Source of the DNA: Tupaia tana | Taxonomy: Eukaryota; Chordata; Mammalia; Scandentia; Tupaiidae | DNA length: 64,000 nucleotides | NCBI GenBank assembly: GCA_026018925.1 | Contig: JAKSZU010000012.1 | Span: 32,544,055 to 32,608,054, forward strand | Direction: 5' to 3' | Shown here: positions 1 through 12,959 of the stretch, piece by piece | How positions within the stretch are numbered: the first letter of the stretch is position 1 | How the letters are laid out: every line of letters starts with the position of its first letter | The notes under the pieces: generated by a model | What the model was told of the DNA's origin: nothing | The model's input: the letters and a program-made list of their open reading frames with translations, nothing else | Database searches by the model: none | Program-made: the position numbers and the translations under genes

Positions 1-208
1 CCAATAGGCATAAAGCGCCTGTGTTAGTGTGTGGTTTGTGTGTCTCTCTCCCAGCTCTCTTCTCTGCTCCCATCACCTCTTCATCGTGGTTTATAGCTAT
101 CCCACCTGCGATTGCTATGCCAAATACTTGAATCCTCCAGGGCGCCATTCTCTGCCTATTAGCTAACTGCTGGTTCCCCCCTCTCATATCTTTAATAGCA
201 ACTACAAG

Positions 209-460
209 GACCAGCAGTTGGTGTAATGGCTACGTTGCTGGACTCCCACGTAGTAGAATGTGGTTCAAGTCCCAGACCCGGTGGCTTAACCTCACACCGG
301 GTATGTATGAGTGCATGCCCAAGATACTGAGAGGAGAATGGAAGAGAAGGGATTGAGGTGTGGTCATCCCCCTGGGGGGGGGGGTGATTTCTGGATTTCT
401 GTTTCTCTGTCTCTCTCTGTCTTTCTGGAGAGCATACGTGCCCTATAGCAAAAACCTCTC
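209..460 (+). mobile_element. tRNA-derived SINE, form A (first half of a dimer)
   Basis: Head with pol III A box, B box and the CCCTATAGCAAAAACCTC end. It is followed without any gap by a second copy. The 15-bp direct repeat at 194-208 and 743-757 (AATAGCAACTACAAG / AATAACAACTACAAG) brackets both copies together. Confidence 0.85.
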
Positions 461-742
461 GGGACCAGCAGTTAGTGTAATGGCTATGTCGCTGAACTTC
501 CATGTAGTCAACCGCGGTTCGAGTCCCAGACCCAGTGGCTTAAACTCATACTGGGCATGTGTGCGTGCATGCCCAAGATCCCGAAAGGATAATGGAGGAG
601 AAGGGATTGCAACGTGGCCATCCCCCTTGGGGGGTGATTTTTTGCTCTCTGTCTCTCTCTGTCTTTTTGGCGAGCACACGTGCCCCATAGCAAAAAACCT
701 CTCCAAAACAAAACAAAACAAAAAAAACTCTCCAAAAATAAT
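461..742 (+). mobile_element. tRNA-derived SINE, form A (second half of a dimer)
   Basis: Begins GGGACCAGCAGTTAGTGTAA with an exact B box (GGTTCGAGTCC). The tail is A-rich with AAAAC repeats. It shares its target-site duplication with the copy directly upstream, so the pair probably inserted as one head-to-tail dimer or by insertion at the tail junction. Confidence 0.85.
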
Positions 743-887
743 AATAACAACTACAAGCTGATGATTTTCAAATCTATATTTACATTCCAGACTTCTCCTA
801 AAGCTTCAGATGCATTTACCCAACTGACCCTTGAATATCTCTTGTCCAACATTCCATAGGCAACTCGAATTCTATACACTAAAAGCG

Positions 888-1040
888 GGGTGGAGATTAA
901 GGGCGCTGAACTTCCACGTGGCCAACCACAGTTCGAGTTCCAGACCTGACGGCTTGCTTTCTCACTTTCCCTCTCTCTCTCTCTGGTCAAATTAAAAGAA
1001 ATAAATAAATAAAGTTAAATAAATAATTTTTTTTTTTTAA
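888..1040 (+). mobile_element. SINE, form B
   Basis: Short form: a decayed tRNA-like head, then GGCTTGCTTTCTCACTTTCC, a CT-rich body, CTCTGGTCAAATTAAA and an AAATAAAT tail. Confidence 0.75.
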
Positions 1041-1326
1041 AGAAAAGTAAGCTTGACCTATTCCAATGACTAGTACCACCAGTTATCTAGGCCAAAAATG
1101 CAAGTGTCATCCTCAATTATATCCTCTTCCACCATTTCAGTTGGTCATTAAGATCTGCCGTGTTGTGCTTGTGTTACGACTCTCCAATCCCACAGCCACT
1201 GGTAAGGCATTCTCTTCTCTCTGAGTTACTTCAATAGCCTCTATGTTTTTTTGTTTGTTTGTTTGTTTTTGTTTTCTTCTACTCTCAGCACAGCTGGCCA
1301 GTGAGAGCTTTATAAAATTTAAATCA

Positions 1327-1570
1327 GGGAGCAGCCGATGGTGTAATGGCTACATTGCTGGACTCCCAAGTAGTCGAATGTGGTTCAAGACCCAGACCTG
1401 AAGGCTTAAAACTCACACTGGACACATGTGCATGTGTGCCCAAAATCCCAAAAGGAGAATGGAGGAAAAGGGATTGCGGCATGACCATCATCCCTAGGGG
1501 TGATTTCTTGCTTTCTTTCTGTCTCTCTGGTGAACACACATACCCTACAGCAAAATCTCTCTTTAAAAAA
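1327..1570 (+). mobile_element. SINE, form A
   Basis: Aligns over its full length to form A (head GCAGCCGATGGTGTAATGGC, end ACCCTACAGCAAAATCTC). CpGs are mostly decayed, which suggests an older copy. Confidence 0.8.
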
Positions 1571-2324
1571 GTTTTTTTTACTCAAATGATGTTGTTTGCT
1601 TGTTTAGTTTCCTTCAATGACTCATAATTGCCTACAGAACAAATCTAAGCTTCTTAGCCAGAGAGGCAAAGTTGTTCACAACCTGGCCTCTCAGCATAAA
1701 CAGAAAAGGAGTAGTAAAAACAAGAGTGAAATTGATGGAAAAAAGAGATATTCAACAAAACCAAAATTTTATTCTTTAAAAAGACTAACAAATAAAACAA
1801 ACCTCAAGACTAAGCCTGAAAAAAAAAGGAAAACAAACATACATTAGTATTAGGTATGAAAAAGGGAACACAACCACCGATAAGTAGAGATTACATTTAA
1901 ATCTACAAAATAATTTAAATCAATTTTATGTCAATAAATTATAAAATTAGAAGAAATGTAGGTTTTTTTCCCCAAAAGACAATTAAGTACTATGATTGGG
2001 TTGAGAAGAAATACAAAATCTTAATAAGTTAACCACTATTAAAGACAACAAATAAGTAGTTAAAAAAAAAAGTCAATGAGAAAGACACCAGGCCCAGAAA
2101 ATTTCATAGGAGAATCTTATCATATATTTGAGGAGCAGCTCTTCTATAGAAATTGTTCAAAGCAACCAGAGGAGAAGAACCTACTCATCTAATAGTATGA
2201 TATAATCTTGATCCCAACACTGCACAAGACCAGCACAACAAAAGAAAATTATAGAGCTATTTCACTTATGAATATACACATACAGACATTTCAAATAAAA
2301 AGAGCCAACCAAATTCAACATGAT

Positions 2325-2386
2325 AAAATATATTTTTTATCTAAGCAAGGTTTATAAAATATATTTTTTATCTAAGCAAGGTTTAT
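2325..2386. repeat. 31-bp tandem duplication
   Basis: Two exact copies of a 31-base unit (2325-2355 and 2356-2386) containing TTTTTTATCTAAGCAAGG, inside the L1 relic. This is a local slippage or duplication event. Confidence 0.95.
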
Positions 2387-2730
2387 TCTAGGGGTGCAAA
2401 GATGGTTCAATACCAGAAAAAAAAAATCTATTAACTGATTTGAAAATAAAAACCACAGGATCATCTTAGTTGATGTAGAAAAAGCACTCAATAATATTTA
2501 GTATGCATTCACCTTTTTAGAAGCCCCCAGCAAACTAGAATAAAAAGAAGTTTCTTTACCTGACCTCACGAAAAAAAACATACGGCAAACTTTATACCTC
2601 ACGATAAAACTTTAGAAACATTTCCGTGCCCCAAGACAAAGATGTCTGTTACCACCTACTATTCAAAATTATACTTTATATCTTAACCAACGCTACAATA
2701 CACACACACTATATAATATATATGTAAATA

Positions 2731-3105
2731 CAGGTTGAGCATCCTAATTTCAAGATCTGAAATCCAAAATGCTCTGAAGTTCAAAATATTTCTAGCATCC
2801 ACATGACACCAATAGTAGAAGATTCCACATCTAACCTCAAGTGACAATACACAATCAAAATGTCGCAACACAAAAGTTATTGTATAAAGTTACCTTCCAA
2901 CTAAGTACATAAAGTGTATATAAAATTTAAAAAACTGGGTTTTAGACTTGGGTGCCAACTCCAAGATAACTGTCTCCCTCTCTCTCTCCACATACATATA
3001 GATAAATACATATACACATATATACGCAAATATGTCAAAATTTTGAAAAATCATAAATCCTAAACACTTCTGGTTTCAAGTTTCTGCTATGGGATACTCA
3101 AACTG
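2731..3105 (+). mobile_element. Tigger-type (MER8-like) DNA transposon
   Basis: Starts CAGGTTGAGCATCC and ends GGGATACTCAAACTG, imperfect inverted repeats. It is flanked by TA on both sides (2729-2730 and 3106-3107), the target duplication of Tc1/mariner elements. The body resembles the non-autonomous Tigger family with 'CTGAAATCCAAAATGCTC' near its left end. The family name is from memory. It carries no coding capacity. Confidence 0.7.
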
Positions 3106-3739
3106 TACTGAATATACATATGTAAATAAACATTATTGCCACAGATAATCCAAGAGAGTCTACAGACAAAATAAATTAGAGAGTGTAGTAAGGTTCCTGA
3201 ATACAAGATTAACATCCAAAAATTAGTGTATATGAGCAATATTAAACTGGAAAATATAATAAACTCTTAACACTAGGAACATTAATGAAAAGATAGCTTA
3301 GAAAAAGTGTGACACTAGTTTGGACTAATGAAATAAAGAGTCCAGAAATAATATCCAAGGATGTGTGACCCTTATGTGATAGAGGAAATACCATAAATTA
3401 GTGAGGAAAATTTAGACTTATAAAGGGCATTGGGATAAATGAGTTTCCATATTAGGGAGAGGGATTCAACTCTTACCTCATTCGACACAAAAAATAAAGT
3501 GTAGATTAGTAAATACTTAAATATAGAGAGTAAAATGCTGAAATTATATATATATGATTATAGACATGATAAAATATACATGTGATTTAAAATATATGTA
3601 TGATTTTTTAGTGGAGAAAATGACAAGATATACGGGAAAAATACTAAAGGCTTAAATGAACAGCAGGGTGTATCACATCTGCGTGGGAAAACTCAGTACC
3701 TTAAAGACAGCAGTCCCTCAAAGTTATTTTTCCCAAGTA

Positions 3740-4020
3740 AAACTGAAGTTTAACCTTCATTAAAATGATCTGGAGTGCTTGTTAAAAAATAGATTATTGG
3801 GTTCCATTTTAAACCTACTGAATGCAGCCTGTCTGAGGATATGATCCAGAAATCTGCATTTTGGAAAGCTCTCTGGGTGACTCTTCTGTGTACTAAATTG
3901 TGAGAACTTTTCCTTATATTGATAGGAGTAGGTCATAACCTGAGCTGGGCATCAGAATCACCTGAGATAGCTTTAAAAAATACAAATACTCAGGAAATGG
4001 TACCTAGGCACAATGTTAGG
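3740..4020 (+). mobile_element. MER5A-like hAT relics (two fragments)
   Basis: 3745-3910 resembles the hAT-Charlie MER5A element (phrases such as CCTACTGAATGCAG and GAAATCTGCATTTTGG). A second piece at about 3932-4020 carries CATCAGAATCACCTGAGA. Both are ancient and non-coding. Confidence 0.6.
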
Positions 4021-4245
4021 CTGTGAGAGATGCAGAAATGAACGGAATATAGCCATTCTCTGCGAGCCTTTGTGATCTGATAGAAAAGGCAGATATGGAT
4101 AAAAGCACTTTATAATTAAGCAGGCAGTGATAAGGCTTTAGAAAGTAAAAAGGAAATAAAGGAAAAATTAATTCTGAATGACAGGCCCCGGGAATGGCAT
4201 CACTGAAGATTCGGTATCTAACACTGGCCTTAAGATATGCTGGGA

Positions 4246-4371
4246 AGGGCGTGGTGGCGCCCGCCCTATGGCAAAAACCTATGGAGGCTGGAGGATTGCG
4301 GCATCGAGTCCATCTCACTCTCTCTCTCTGTCTCTCTCGGAGAGTGTACGATTAAAATAAAAAAAAAAAAA
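4246..4371 (+). mobile_element. Short chimeric SINE with atypical head
   Basis: Bounded by a 14-bp direct repeat AAGATATGCTGGGA (4232-4245 and 4372-4385), so it is a genuine retroposon. It lacks the usual head and starts GGGCGTGGTGGCGCCC. It contains CCCTATGGCAAAAACCT, normally the END of form A, then a body like the 3' half of the SINEs, and ends in ATTAAAAT plus poly(A). A 7SL origin of the first 15 bases is possible but not shown. Confidence 0.75.
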
Positions 4372-4389
4372 AAGATATGCTGGGAACTA

Positions 4390-7289
4390 CCCACAGGGAA
4401 GTTGTGCACAGCAGCTCACTCAGAGATGCCTTTCTCTACACTTCCTGCAAGGCAGTGGGGCAGGCTCTATAGGCTCCTTTTCCTTCTGACTTCCTTGCTA
4501 CGGCTCTCATTTTTCTTGTATTTTGCCTCTGCTTTATTAATTCTACCTCCTGGTACCTCCGTGGATTTCTTCTAGGAAAAGTATCTCATTAGCATTTCTA
4601 TAGGGAGCACCTGCTACCATATCTATTCCTATTAACTGAAGGTCAGGGCAATGGTGTTGACTGGGAGGGGAATTTTAATCCCCTCCTTATGACTCATCTG
4701 TTTTCTAATTGAGAATGCCAGGTTAAAGTCACAAATGGCCTCCCAGTGAAATCTATCATCACATTTAAAAATGGTAACAAAGACATGTTTCTCAATTTTA
4801 TATCACCTACATGAAATGAATGTATTAAAAATTAATCAACGTCATGATTGTGAATAGTTCTAAAGATATCTCAGATACCACTTGAATGCGAGAATCCTAG
4901 GCTAGTATGAATGGGGTACGAATTAGATGCAGTGTCGAATAAGGAATGTTTCTTGAAACCATAGTATGGAAGGTTGCTGATGTTATTTAAGACTGCATAT
5001 TGTCAGAGAATGTCAATTAGCATGCATAGGACTCTGAATGTTGAATGTATATTTTACATACATTATATACCCATACATGAAGCTGATGGATGATGTGTCC
5101 TTTCTCTGTCCAAGCAAACTGCTCACATTGATGTCATGTGACAGATGTCCCTTGCAAAGCCCATGAGACCAGTTACCATGGTGTAAACACACCATAATTT
5201 ATGTAGAATGGCAGAAGAAAAGGATTTTAAATCAAATTATCATTGAAATGGAGCCCAAGTTGGTTTCTAAAGGGATGTAAGCCCCAGCAAAGAATACGTA
5301 GGATGTACTTAATTCAGGAAATATCCCAAAACACAGCAAGGAAAAGAATGGAAAACAATAGAGAAGGAAAATCAATGTTCCACATAAGCCTGTAATTTCC
5401 AAACCTTTTTCCTTTACAGTATGTTTAATCTATTGAATATATTTTTTTCTTTCTATCTATTTCACCAAAGTTCATTTTCCAATCGTTGGTTAATTTTTCT
5501 TCTGAAACAAAAAAAAGTGTTAAATTTCACATCAAATTTGTCATGCATTTAAATGATCCCTTAAAGAAATTGATGTATCTTAGCAACACTCCTTCTCTTA
5601 AGGTTTCAAAACCCTTTCTGATTATACAGCACTGCGGGGCCCCATAGTCATAAATGTATAATTAAATTTTACAGAAGACCTGAATTAAAAAAAATTTAGA
5701 GATGTTCAAAGATTTTTCTTGACGGGTTGATAGAATCCTGATAGCTGCTAAAAATAATTATTCTCACCAGCTCGGCGACCATAGCCTTCCCCCACCCAAT
5801 CCAATCATTTCCATTATGTGTGCAATTTGAACGGGGAGGCATGATAAGCATACTGCATAGCTAAGGTGTTGTTTCAGGGGAACAGGCAACATGGAACAAA
5901 GGTACAAACCGGCAACTAAAATGAGTTGCATCTGAAGGGTGTGGTTATTCCCTGACTATTCAGCCAATTGCCCATGAACAAAGCATGGCCTGCCAACCGG
6001 GAAATAAGGAGGAGGATCATGCAAGGAGGTTTGAGAATCTAAGTGCTCTCTTGATTGGCACTGACTACACAGAGGTGAGGAAAATATGTGCCTCTTGCCT
6101 GGGGGGTGATCAGGTTCTGTCTATCACGGGGCAATAGAATGGTAGTAAGAAAATACAGAGACCAGGCCAGCAATCTGTGATGCTGGGCCAGCCTTAGGGT
6201 TCTCAGGACATGAAGACTGAGGAAACGAATAAGAAAGACATGGCAGAACCAGAAAACTGCATCTTGGCATTGTTTTTATTCCTCTAGCTTGTTTGCTTCC
6301 TTCCTTTTTAAATTTTTTATTTCTTGACTTTACCTAGGTAATAGCATAAAATACTCATATTGTGAAAACGGTACCACCTCATGGATAGCCAAGGAAAAGG
6401 ATATGTGTCCTTGCTTGACTCAGGGCTTTAAAACAAACTGGTACTTTCCGAGAGACCCATGTTATTGTGGTAGCGATAAACCATTGGCAATACCAAGTGG
6501 GCAGTGCAATTCTGGAAGATGGGAAATTCTAGAGGAGGGGGCGGATTGTGTTATATCAGGAGGGGAGTGTCTGCCTATGCTAGTCATTCCTCAACACTCA
6601 GAGAAGTGTTTGTCATGTTCATCGGAAAAGGACATCAGTCTGCAGAGAGGCCACACAGTGGGTCTTGGCAAAGGAAGCCAGCTCCCAGTCCTCACCACCA
6701 CACCCTTTTGCAGGAAGGATGCAACTAACTGGCTGTGGCATTGATGAAGGACCCCATTAGTCACATTTTGAACAGTTCTAGCTCAACTGCTCACCATGCA
6801 CATCTGCTTCAGCAGAGACTCCAAACCTAATGCCACATGTTCCCAGTCATCTGTGATCTGTTAGCTAACTGATGCTGGTTCAAACATAAGGGCAGGATAG
6901 AAACAAAGCATTTAGGAATATACATACACGGAGTCGATGAAGGGTGGGAAAGCAGACTGGAAGGTCTGAGGCTGTAGCACAGGGAAAATTCTAGAAGGAG
7001 AGACAGAAGGCCAGAAAGAGAGAGAGAGACAAAGGAGATGATTCCATGCTTGAAGGCCTTCATTCAAAAGGAATCTGAATGTGCTAAGAGGGGTGGTGGT
7101 GAGAGAATGAAAGACACACATCTGGAAAACATGAAGGGAATGGAGACAGCAGATTGGAGGCATCTAGGCCATTTTCTAAGAGGAAATCAAAATAGCAAGG
7201 CATCAGGTGGAAGGAAGGAATGGAACCCAGACGTACCAGCTACCACTGTGTCTGGTACAAACTGTCCTAGAACATCTCATTGAATACTC
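4390..7289. other. Intronic sequence, no recognisable feature
   Basis: AT-rich unique-looking sequence inside MAP6 intron 1. I see no exon-like open frame, RNA gene or clear repeat here. Short open frames show no family resemblance. Confidence 0.6.
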
Positions 7290-7490
7290 ACAGTGTCTAG
7301 CACCTACTTGGCATACGGTAGGGATTCAAAAAACCTATCAAATATTTAATATTAAATTCATAACATAACAAACCTAAGAGGTATCTATTATCAATGACAT
7401 CTTACAGAGAAAAACCTGAAGCCCAGAAAAGTGAATAAACTTGTCTACTATGTCACAGCTAATAAGAGGTAGAAGGAAAATGACTTCAAA
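7290..7490 (-). repeat. MIR-like ancient SINE
   Basis: Minus-strand MIR pattern: 'TAGCACCTACTTGGCATACGG', then 'CAGAGAAAAACCTGAAGCCC' and 'TATGTCACAGCTAATAAG' (each quoted in part). The core is weakly conserved, so the boundaries are approximate. Confidence 0.55.
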
Positions 7491-8016
7491 GCCCCAGTGG
7501 TAGGAGTGGGTGATCAATCAGGATCCTGCGGGGACTCTAGAAAAGGGTGTGGCGTCTGAGTGACTCCCAGGAATGAGAGAGGGCAAGAAGAATGAAAGGC
7601 CAAGGGAACTGGGCTGGGAGAAGGGGCAAAGTCACTTGGAATGATTTCTTGCTCTAGAAAGATGGGGACCCTGCGGGAAGGCACCAAGGCAGGAGGGGGG
7701 CAGCCGAGTCAGCAAGGGGCCGCAGGTGAGCCGGGTGGGGCGGGCGGGAGGCCCAGCAAACGAAGAGCTGCAGAGGTCTCGGCTGGGCAGCAGGGATCCG
7801 AGGCGGGGCGGCAGTGGGGAAGGTGGCAAAGTCTAAGAGTTGGGTAGGCTGGACGGGTAACAGCTTGCACAGAGGCCCGGGACAGAAAAGTCTGTGGTGG
7901 GCGAGGGGTGCCTGGATTCCGCTGGGGAGAGGGTGTGGTCTGGGCCAGAGCCCAGGCTGGGGAGAACGAACCCCTGCAGTCCGCGGGCAGGGTAGGGTGA
8001 CCAGGCCCACGCCTCA

Positions 8017-8979
<963 letters not shown>

Positions 8980-9488
8980 CTAAAGCGCGTCTCTAATCTT
9001 CCTCAGCTTGACCCCGGCCGGCCGCTGCGGTTTCCACCGTCTTCCTCCGGGATCAGCCTGAGTCCCCTCGCCCTCCTCCCTCGGAGAGCACCGGGGGAGG
9101 GCTATCGCCGAAACCAAGGCTGCAAACTCCCTCGATTACCGCTGCAGACGCCTTGGGGAGCACGATCTGCTGCGGGCGCCGAATGGCAGGCGAGAGGCAC
9201 CGCGTCCCCAAGTCTCCGGCGAGGGCGTCTGGGACGCGCCCCTCCCTGCGGCTGCGGCGGCGCGCAGACCCCGGCCGAGCCAGGCGACGCACGGCGAGGT
9301 GGCAGCGGGCTTAAGCCATGGCGCAGAGGAGGGGCCGGGCGATGTGGCCGCAGGGTCCGCGGACCCGGCTAGATTCTCCCTCCCACCGGCGTCTGGTCGC
9401 AGGCAGCAACTTAGCAGGGCTCCGAGGCGATCACCTCCAGCGGAGACCGAGCATTGCTGTCTCAGCCGCTGCCCGGGATGATGCTGCA

Positions 9489-9509
9489 GCCGCCGCCGCC
9501 GCCGCCGCC
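9489..9509. repeat. (GCC)7 trinucleotide repeat upstream of MAP6
   Basis: Seven uninterrupted GCC units in the CpG island, followed by CTCTGCTGCAG. It is probably in the MAP6 promoter or 5' UTR. On the MAP6 sense strand it reads GGC. Confidence 0.9.
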
Positions 9510-9724
9510 TCTGCTGCAGAGAAGCGGCCCCACCCTTTTCTGCCGCTCAGCAGGAAAAAAAAAAAATCCAGTAGAGATGCTGGGAGAGCGCGCTGCAGAA
9601 AAAAAAAATCACCTGCTGTCGTCACGGCGCGCTCCTGGGAGCTTGCCCTCTCTCTTTCTCTCCTCCCTCCGCTCTGATAACTCCTCCCTCCTTTACTCCC
9701 GGGCAGCAGCAGAATAGGAGCCCT

Positions 9725-10465
9725 TGGTAGGTTTAAGTACCAAGCCTGAGATGACTTGCTCTCCTTGTGCTGGTCTGGTTGTCTTTCCTCTAGGAACCCA
9801 AGGCTCCTTTATTATAAAATAGGGCCAACCATTGGGGAAAGGGGTATTAAAATAAAGGGAAGAAACTCCTAGTGATATGTCTGTCCCAGAATAGCTGCTT
9901 AGAAGAAGAGAGCTGCTGTTGGTTAGTCACCACGCTGTATCCATCCCATTTTGGTTGGCCCATGATCCGGGCACTTGCCAGTCTTATGTGCAGGCCTTTA
10001 CTCTGATGTGTGGGAATGGGAGCCCCACACCCTTCCATAGAAAGGGTTCCTTTCCTAGGAGTTTCACGAGAAGAGGTGTTTTAGAACCTCCCAAGGACCA
10101 GCCAGTCCCTGTTCAGCCCAGAGGTCACTCCTTGGGGAGAGGAAGTGAAAAAAAAAATTATTGGCCTAGCCAAGGCTGCTCTGCAAAGCTGGAAACCATA
10201 AGGAAGACCAGAGCTTGTTCCTTGGTTGACCTGAGCGTCCTGGACGAGCCTGCTGGCTGGACACTAGCTGACTGCGAGGGCCGGGGAGGAGCTCTGCATG
10301 AGACCCCATTGTGGGTGCTCCTCTCTTAAAGAAATTTTCGAAAGGGGTCTTATTGGATAATTTTAAGGAACGTGTGGGAGATCCATGCCCTTGGAAAGGG
10401 AAGGGCCTGACTTGTAGGGACTGTCGGGCATGTTCTTACCCACCCTCCCCTTACTCTTCTCCAGT
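9725..10465. other. Intergenic, no recognisable feature
   Basis: Sequence just beyond the MAP6 CpG island. I see no gene, RNA or confident repeat. It may hold distal MAP6 regulatory sequence, but nothing in the bases proves this. Confidence 0.5.
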
Positions 10466-10469
10466 TTGA

Positions 10470-11140
10470 GGCAGAATCAGCTTTGAGTCTGACAAAACCT
10501 ACTTTGGCTCTGATGCTTACTATCTGTGTCATTTGAGCAAGTTGGGTCATCCCTGGGCCTCTGGCTCCTCTCCTGCAGAATTGAGGAATATAATAGCTCT
10601 CCCTAAAGTGGTTTTGCAAGGCACTAGCAGTTAGCATACTGGCTATGTCACTGGACTCCCATGTAGTCAACTGCAGTTCAAATCCCATACCTGGTGACTT
10701 AAACTCAAGCCAGGTGGGCGCATGTGTGTGCCCAAGATCCTGGGAGAAGGATGGAGGAAAAGGGATTTGCAGTGTGGCCATCCCCCGGGGGAGTGATTTC
10801 TCACTCTCTGGCTCTCTGTCTCTCTCTGTTTTTCTGGCAAGCGCGTCTCTCTCTGTCTTTTTGGTTAGCGCACGTGCCCTATAGCAAAAGTGGTTTTGTG
10901 AGAATAAAAACCCAGAGCAGAAGCTTGGAGTTAAATCAAATCTGTCAGGATTCAGTTTCTGGCTTTTGTACTCTCTAGTACTGTGGAGCCGTGGCTGAAT
11001 CACTGCAACACTCAGAATCGGGGTACTGATTCTGAACACGCAAGGATGTTCTGAGAATTAAAATGAGATAATATGCTAACAGTGCTTCCCAGGTCTGGTG
11101 TACACAATAGCTTAATAAAAGGTGGCTATTAGCACTCAAA
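10470..11140 (+). repeat. MIR elements split by a SINE
   Basis: MIR-like core phrases: 'CTTACTATCTGTGTCATTTG', 'TTGAGCAAGTTGGGTCATCC' on the left, and 'GAATTAAAATGAGATAATAT' on the right. A form-A SINE (10621-10885) sits between the two parts. The two parts may be two MIRs or one interrupted copy. Confidence 0.6.
10621..10885 (+). mobile_element. SINE, form A
   Basis: Form A with an internal duplication of the CT-rich segment (TCTCTCTGTTTTTCTGGCAAGCGC is repeated in altered form). Target duplication AAAGTGGTTTTG flanks it (near 10607 and 10887). Confidence 0.85.
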
Positions 11141-12795
11141 AGTCCCAACCAGAAGAAGATAGTGGAAGCTTCACTAGGACACTTTCTCCAGGAGACCACT
11201 TGTCCCTCCAAGTACCCTTTGTTCTTTCCTTGATGTCTCTCCATCTATGTCTCCTGCACTATCCTCACACCCTACTCCTTGCCATATTCTTTTGTACAGA
11301 TGATGGCTTTCAATTCTTTTCCCTCCAACAGAGGCAGAGTTTTCAGCATCAGTTAAGCTGGGGACATGGGTGTCTGTGGGGGAGAAAGTTATTTATGTGT
11401 TTATATTAGGAATAGATTGCAAACACACAGCTCTTTTTTTTTTTTTTTTTTAATCCTAGAATTAAACAGGATGAGAAAGAAGACAGCTCTGATTAGTCAA
11501 TTATCTGCTAACCTTCCTCCTACTTGAGTCTTTGCCTCGTGGTGATTTGATTTGCATTCCATAAATAAAATGATGCCTGGTACTGACTGATTTCCAGTAG
11601 TTGGGAGATATATTTCTATAAACAACATAATCTGATTTGACATTTCCTTCCCCTGCCCAAGTCCTGCAGAATTTTTTTGAATTTGACTCATGCCTTTTTA
11701 TTAATGATTTCTAAAGGTAAAAAGGAGAGCGATCTACTATTCTGAGACTTTATCCTTCTTTCATTAAGTCTAGTTTCCTGATGCCTACACTGTGCCTCGG
11801 GCACTGAGAGAAGGATGGATTCTAGCTCTGGAGGAGTACTCGATGGGGTGGGTATGTTACAGGAGAGCTAGGAGACAGACATATAAGCAAATAACTAACG
11901 AACGGGACAGTCAGCACAGGGGTGATTACCATAGGTTGCTGAGTGAATGACTCAAGAGAGATGAGTAGTTCTCTCAGCAGGACAGGTGTGAGTGAAAGTC
12001 AGCAACTTCATTACTATCATCCCTTTCTCATTTACTCATTTGGGTTTTAGGAACATGTTGAACCTACACCCTCCTTGGCCCATCCAATGGCTCTATGGGA
12101 TTGAGAATGATTATCTGTTACGTGGCTTGTGTAATAACATCCATTCTCTTGGTAACTGCATTCCTTTGTCTTTGAGGACCATTCCTCTCTTATTTCAGGT
12201 AACGTGGTTTGGGTGGGGTAAATCCTATTCCACCAACTTTCCAGGGGTGACCATGTGACTCATACCTGTTTACCAGGGAAGTCTACATGTCTCTGGCCAA
12301 AGTGGCTAGTTTAGCGTTGGGCATGTGATTCACACTGGACCAGTTAAAAAGAATCCCAACCTTTAGTTAGAACTACCCTAAAGACCCACACCCTGTATTG
12401 TGCTGGAATTGCTACATGAAGACCACGAGGCTGTTGCTTTGTCATCACTGAGGGAAGCTGCCTAACGCTGAAATGCACACAGAGGAAACCAGAAGAGGAT
12501 ACAGGCTTCTGATGACATCTACACCCCAAAGCCCATTCTATACTTCTCCACTGTAACAGAAGTGCCCTAGTTTGGACTGGGCTTCCAGTCACCCGTCAGA
12601 AACTACATTTCCCGACATCCCTTGCAGCAAAGAACACCCATATGAATTTCCATAGAACAAGGTAGAAGAAACCTGTCTTGAATAACCCTATGGGGCAGAG
12701 ATGCATAGCAATCTTGTACTACCTGCTTATTCTGAATTGTTTTGTGAGAAAGAAATACACGTCTCTCTTGTTTGAACTGCTGCTCTGGGGCTCTT
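11140..12795. other. Intergenic, mostly unrecognised
   Basis: No gene found. 11433-11453 is a T run. About 11780-11960 resembles an ancient mammal-wide repeat ('ACTGTGCCTCGGGCACTGAG', 'AGACAGACATATAAGCAAAT'). About 12240-12640 looks like another degenerate interspersed repeat, but I could not name its family. Confidence 0.4.
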
Positions 12796-12798
12796 TGT

Positions 12799-12872
12799 TT
12801 TAGTGTGTCATCAGAAAAGTCATGATGCATTTTTCTAAGCAAAAATGTGTCACGATTTTTCCGACGGCCTAA
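12799..12872 (+). mobile_element. MITE, diverged copy (mariner style)
   Basis: A 74-bp near-palindrome: GTCATCAGAAAAGTCATGA on the left and its imperfect reverse complement TCACGATTTTTCCGACGGCC on the right, with CAAAAATGTG in the loop. It shares arms and loop with the better preserved copy at 14529-14606. The ends read TTAG... and ...CCTAA. Flanking TA is not clear in this copy. Confidence 0.7.
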
Positions 12873-12959
12873 TTTTTCCGATTTTTCCTATGTAAGCCAT
12901 TTGAACACGTGGATATGGCCATGTGTGAGCAAATTTAGGTGTACAAAAGCAGTGTGGAA

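Larger units (their letters stand above)
1690..3720 (+). mobile_element. Old L1 ORF2 fragment (L1M type)
   Basis: Degenerate L1 ORF2 (reverse transcriptase region) in sense orientation. It is recognised by nucleotide resemblance to the stretches around 'CCAGGCCCAGA', the polymerase region near 2630-2690 and the segment around 3140-3560. It has many stops and indels, so it is non-coding. A Tigger-type element (2731-3105) interrupts it, and it holds a 31-bp tandem duplication at 2325-2386. Confidence 0.7.

Noticed and set aside
461-540. Functional tRNA gene in SINE heads (A and B boxes present)
   Set aside because: The cloverleaf pairing, acceptor stem and clear anticodon arm are lost, and the same head recurs about fifty times with the SINE body attached.
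4246-4371. Firm call of a 7SL-derived (Alu-like) element
   Set aside because: Only the first 15 bases fit well; the GGAGGCTGGAGGATTGC part also fits the body of the local SINEs, so I left it as a possibility.
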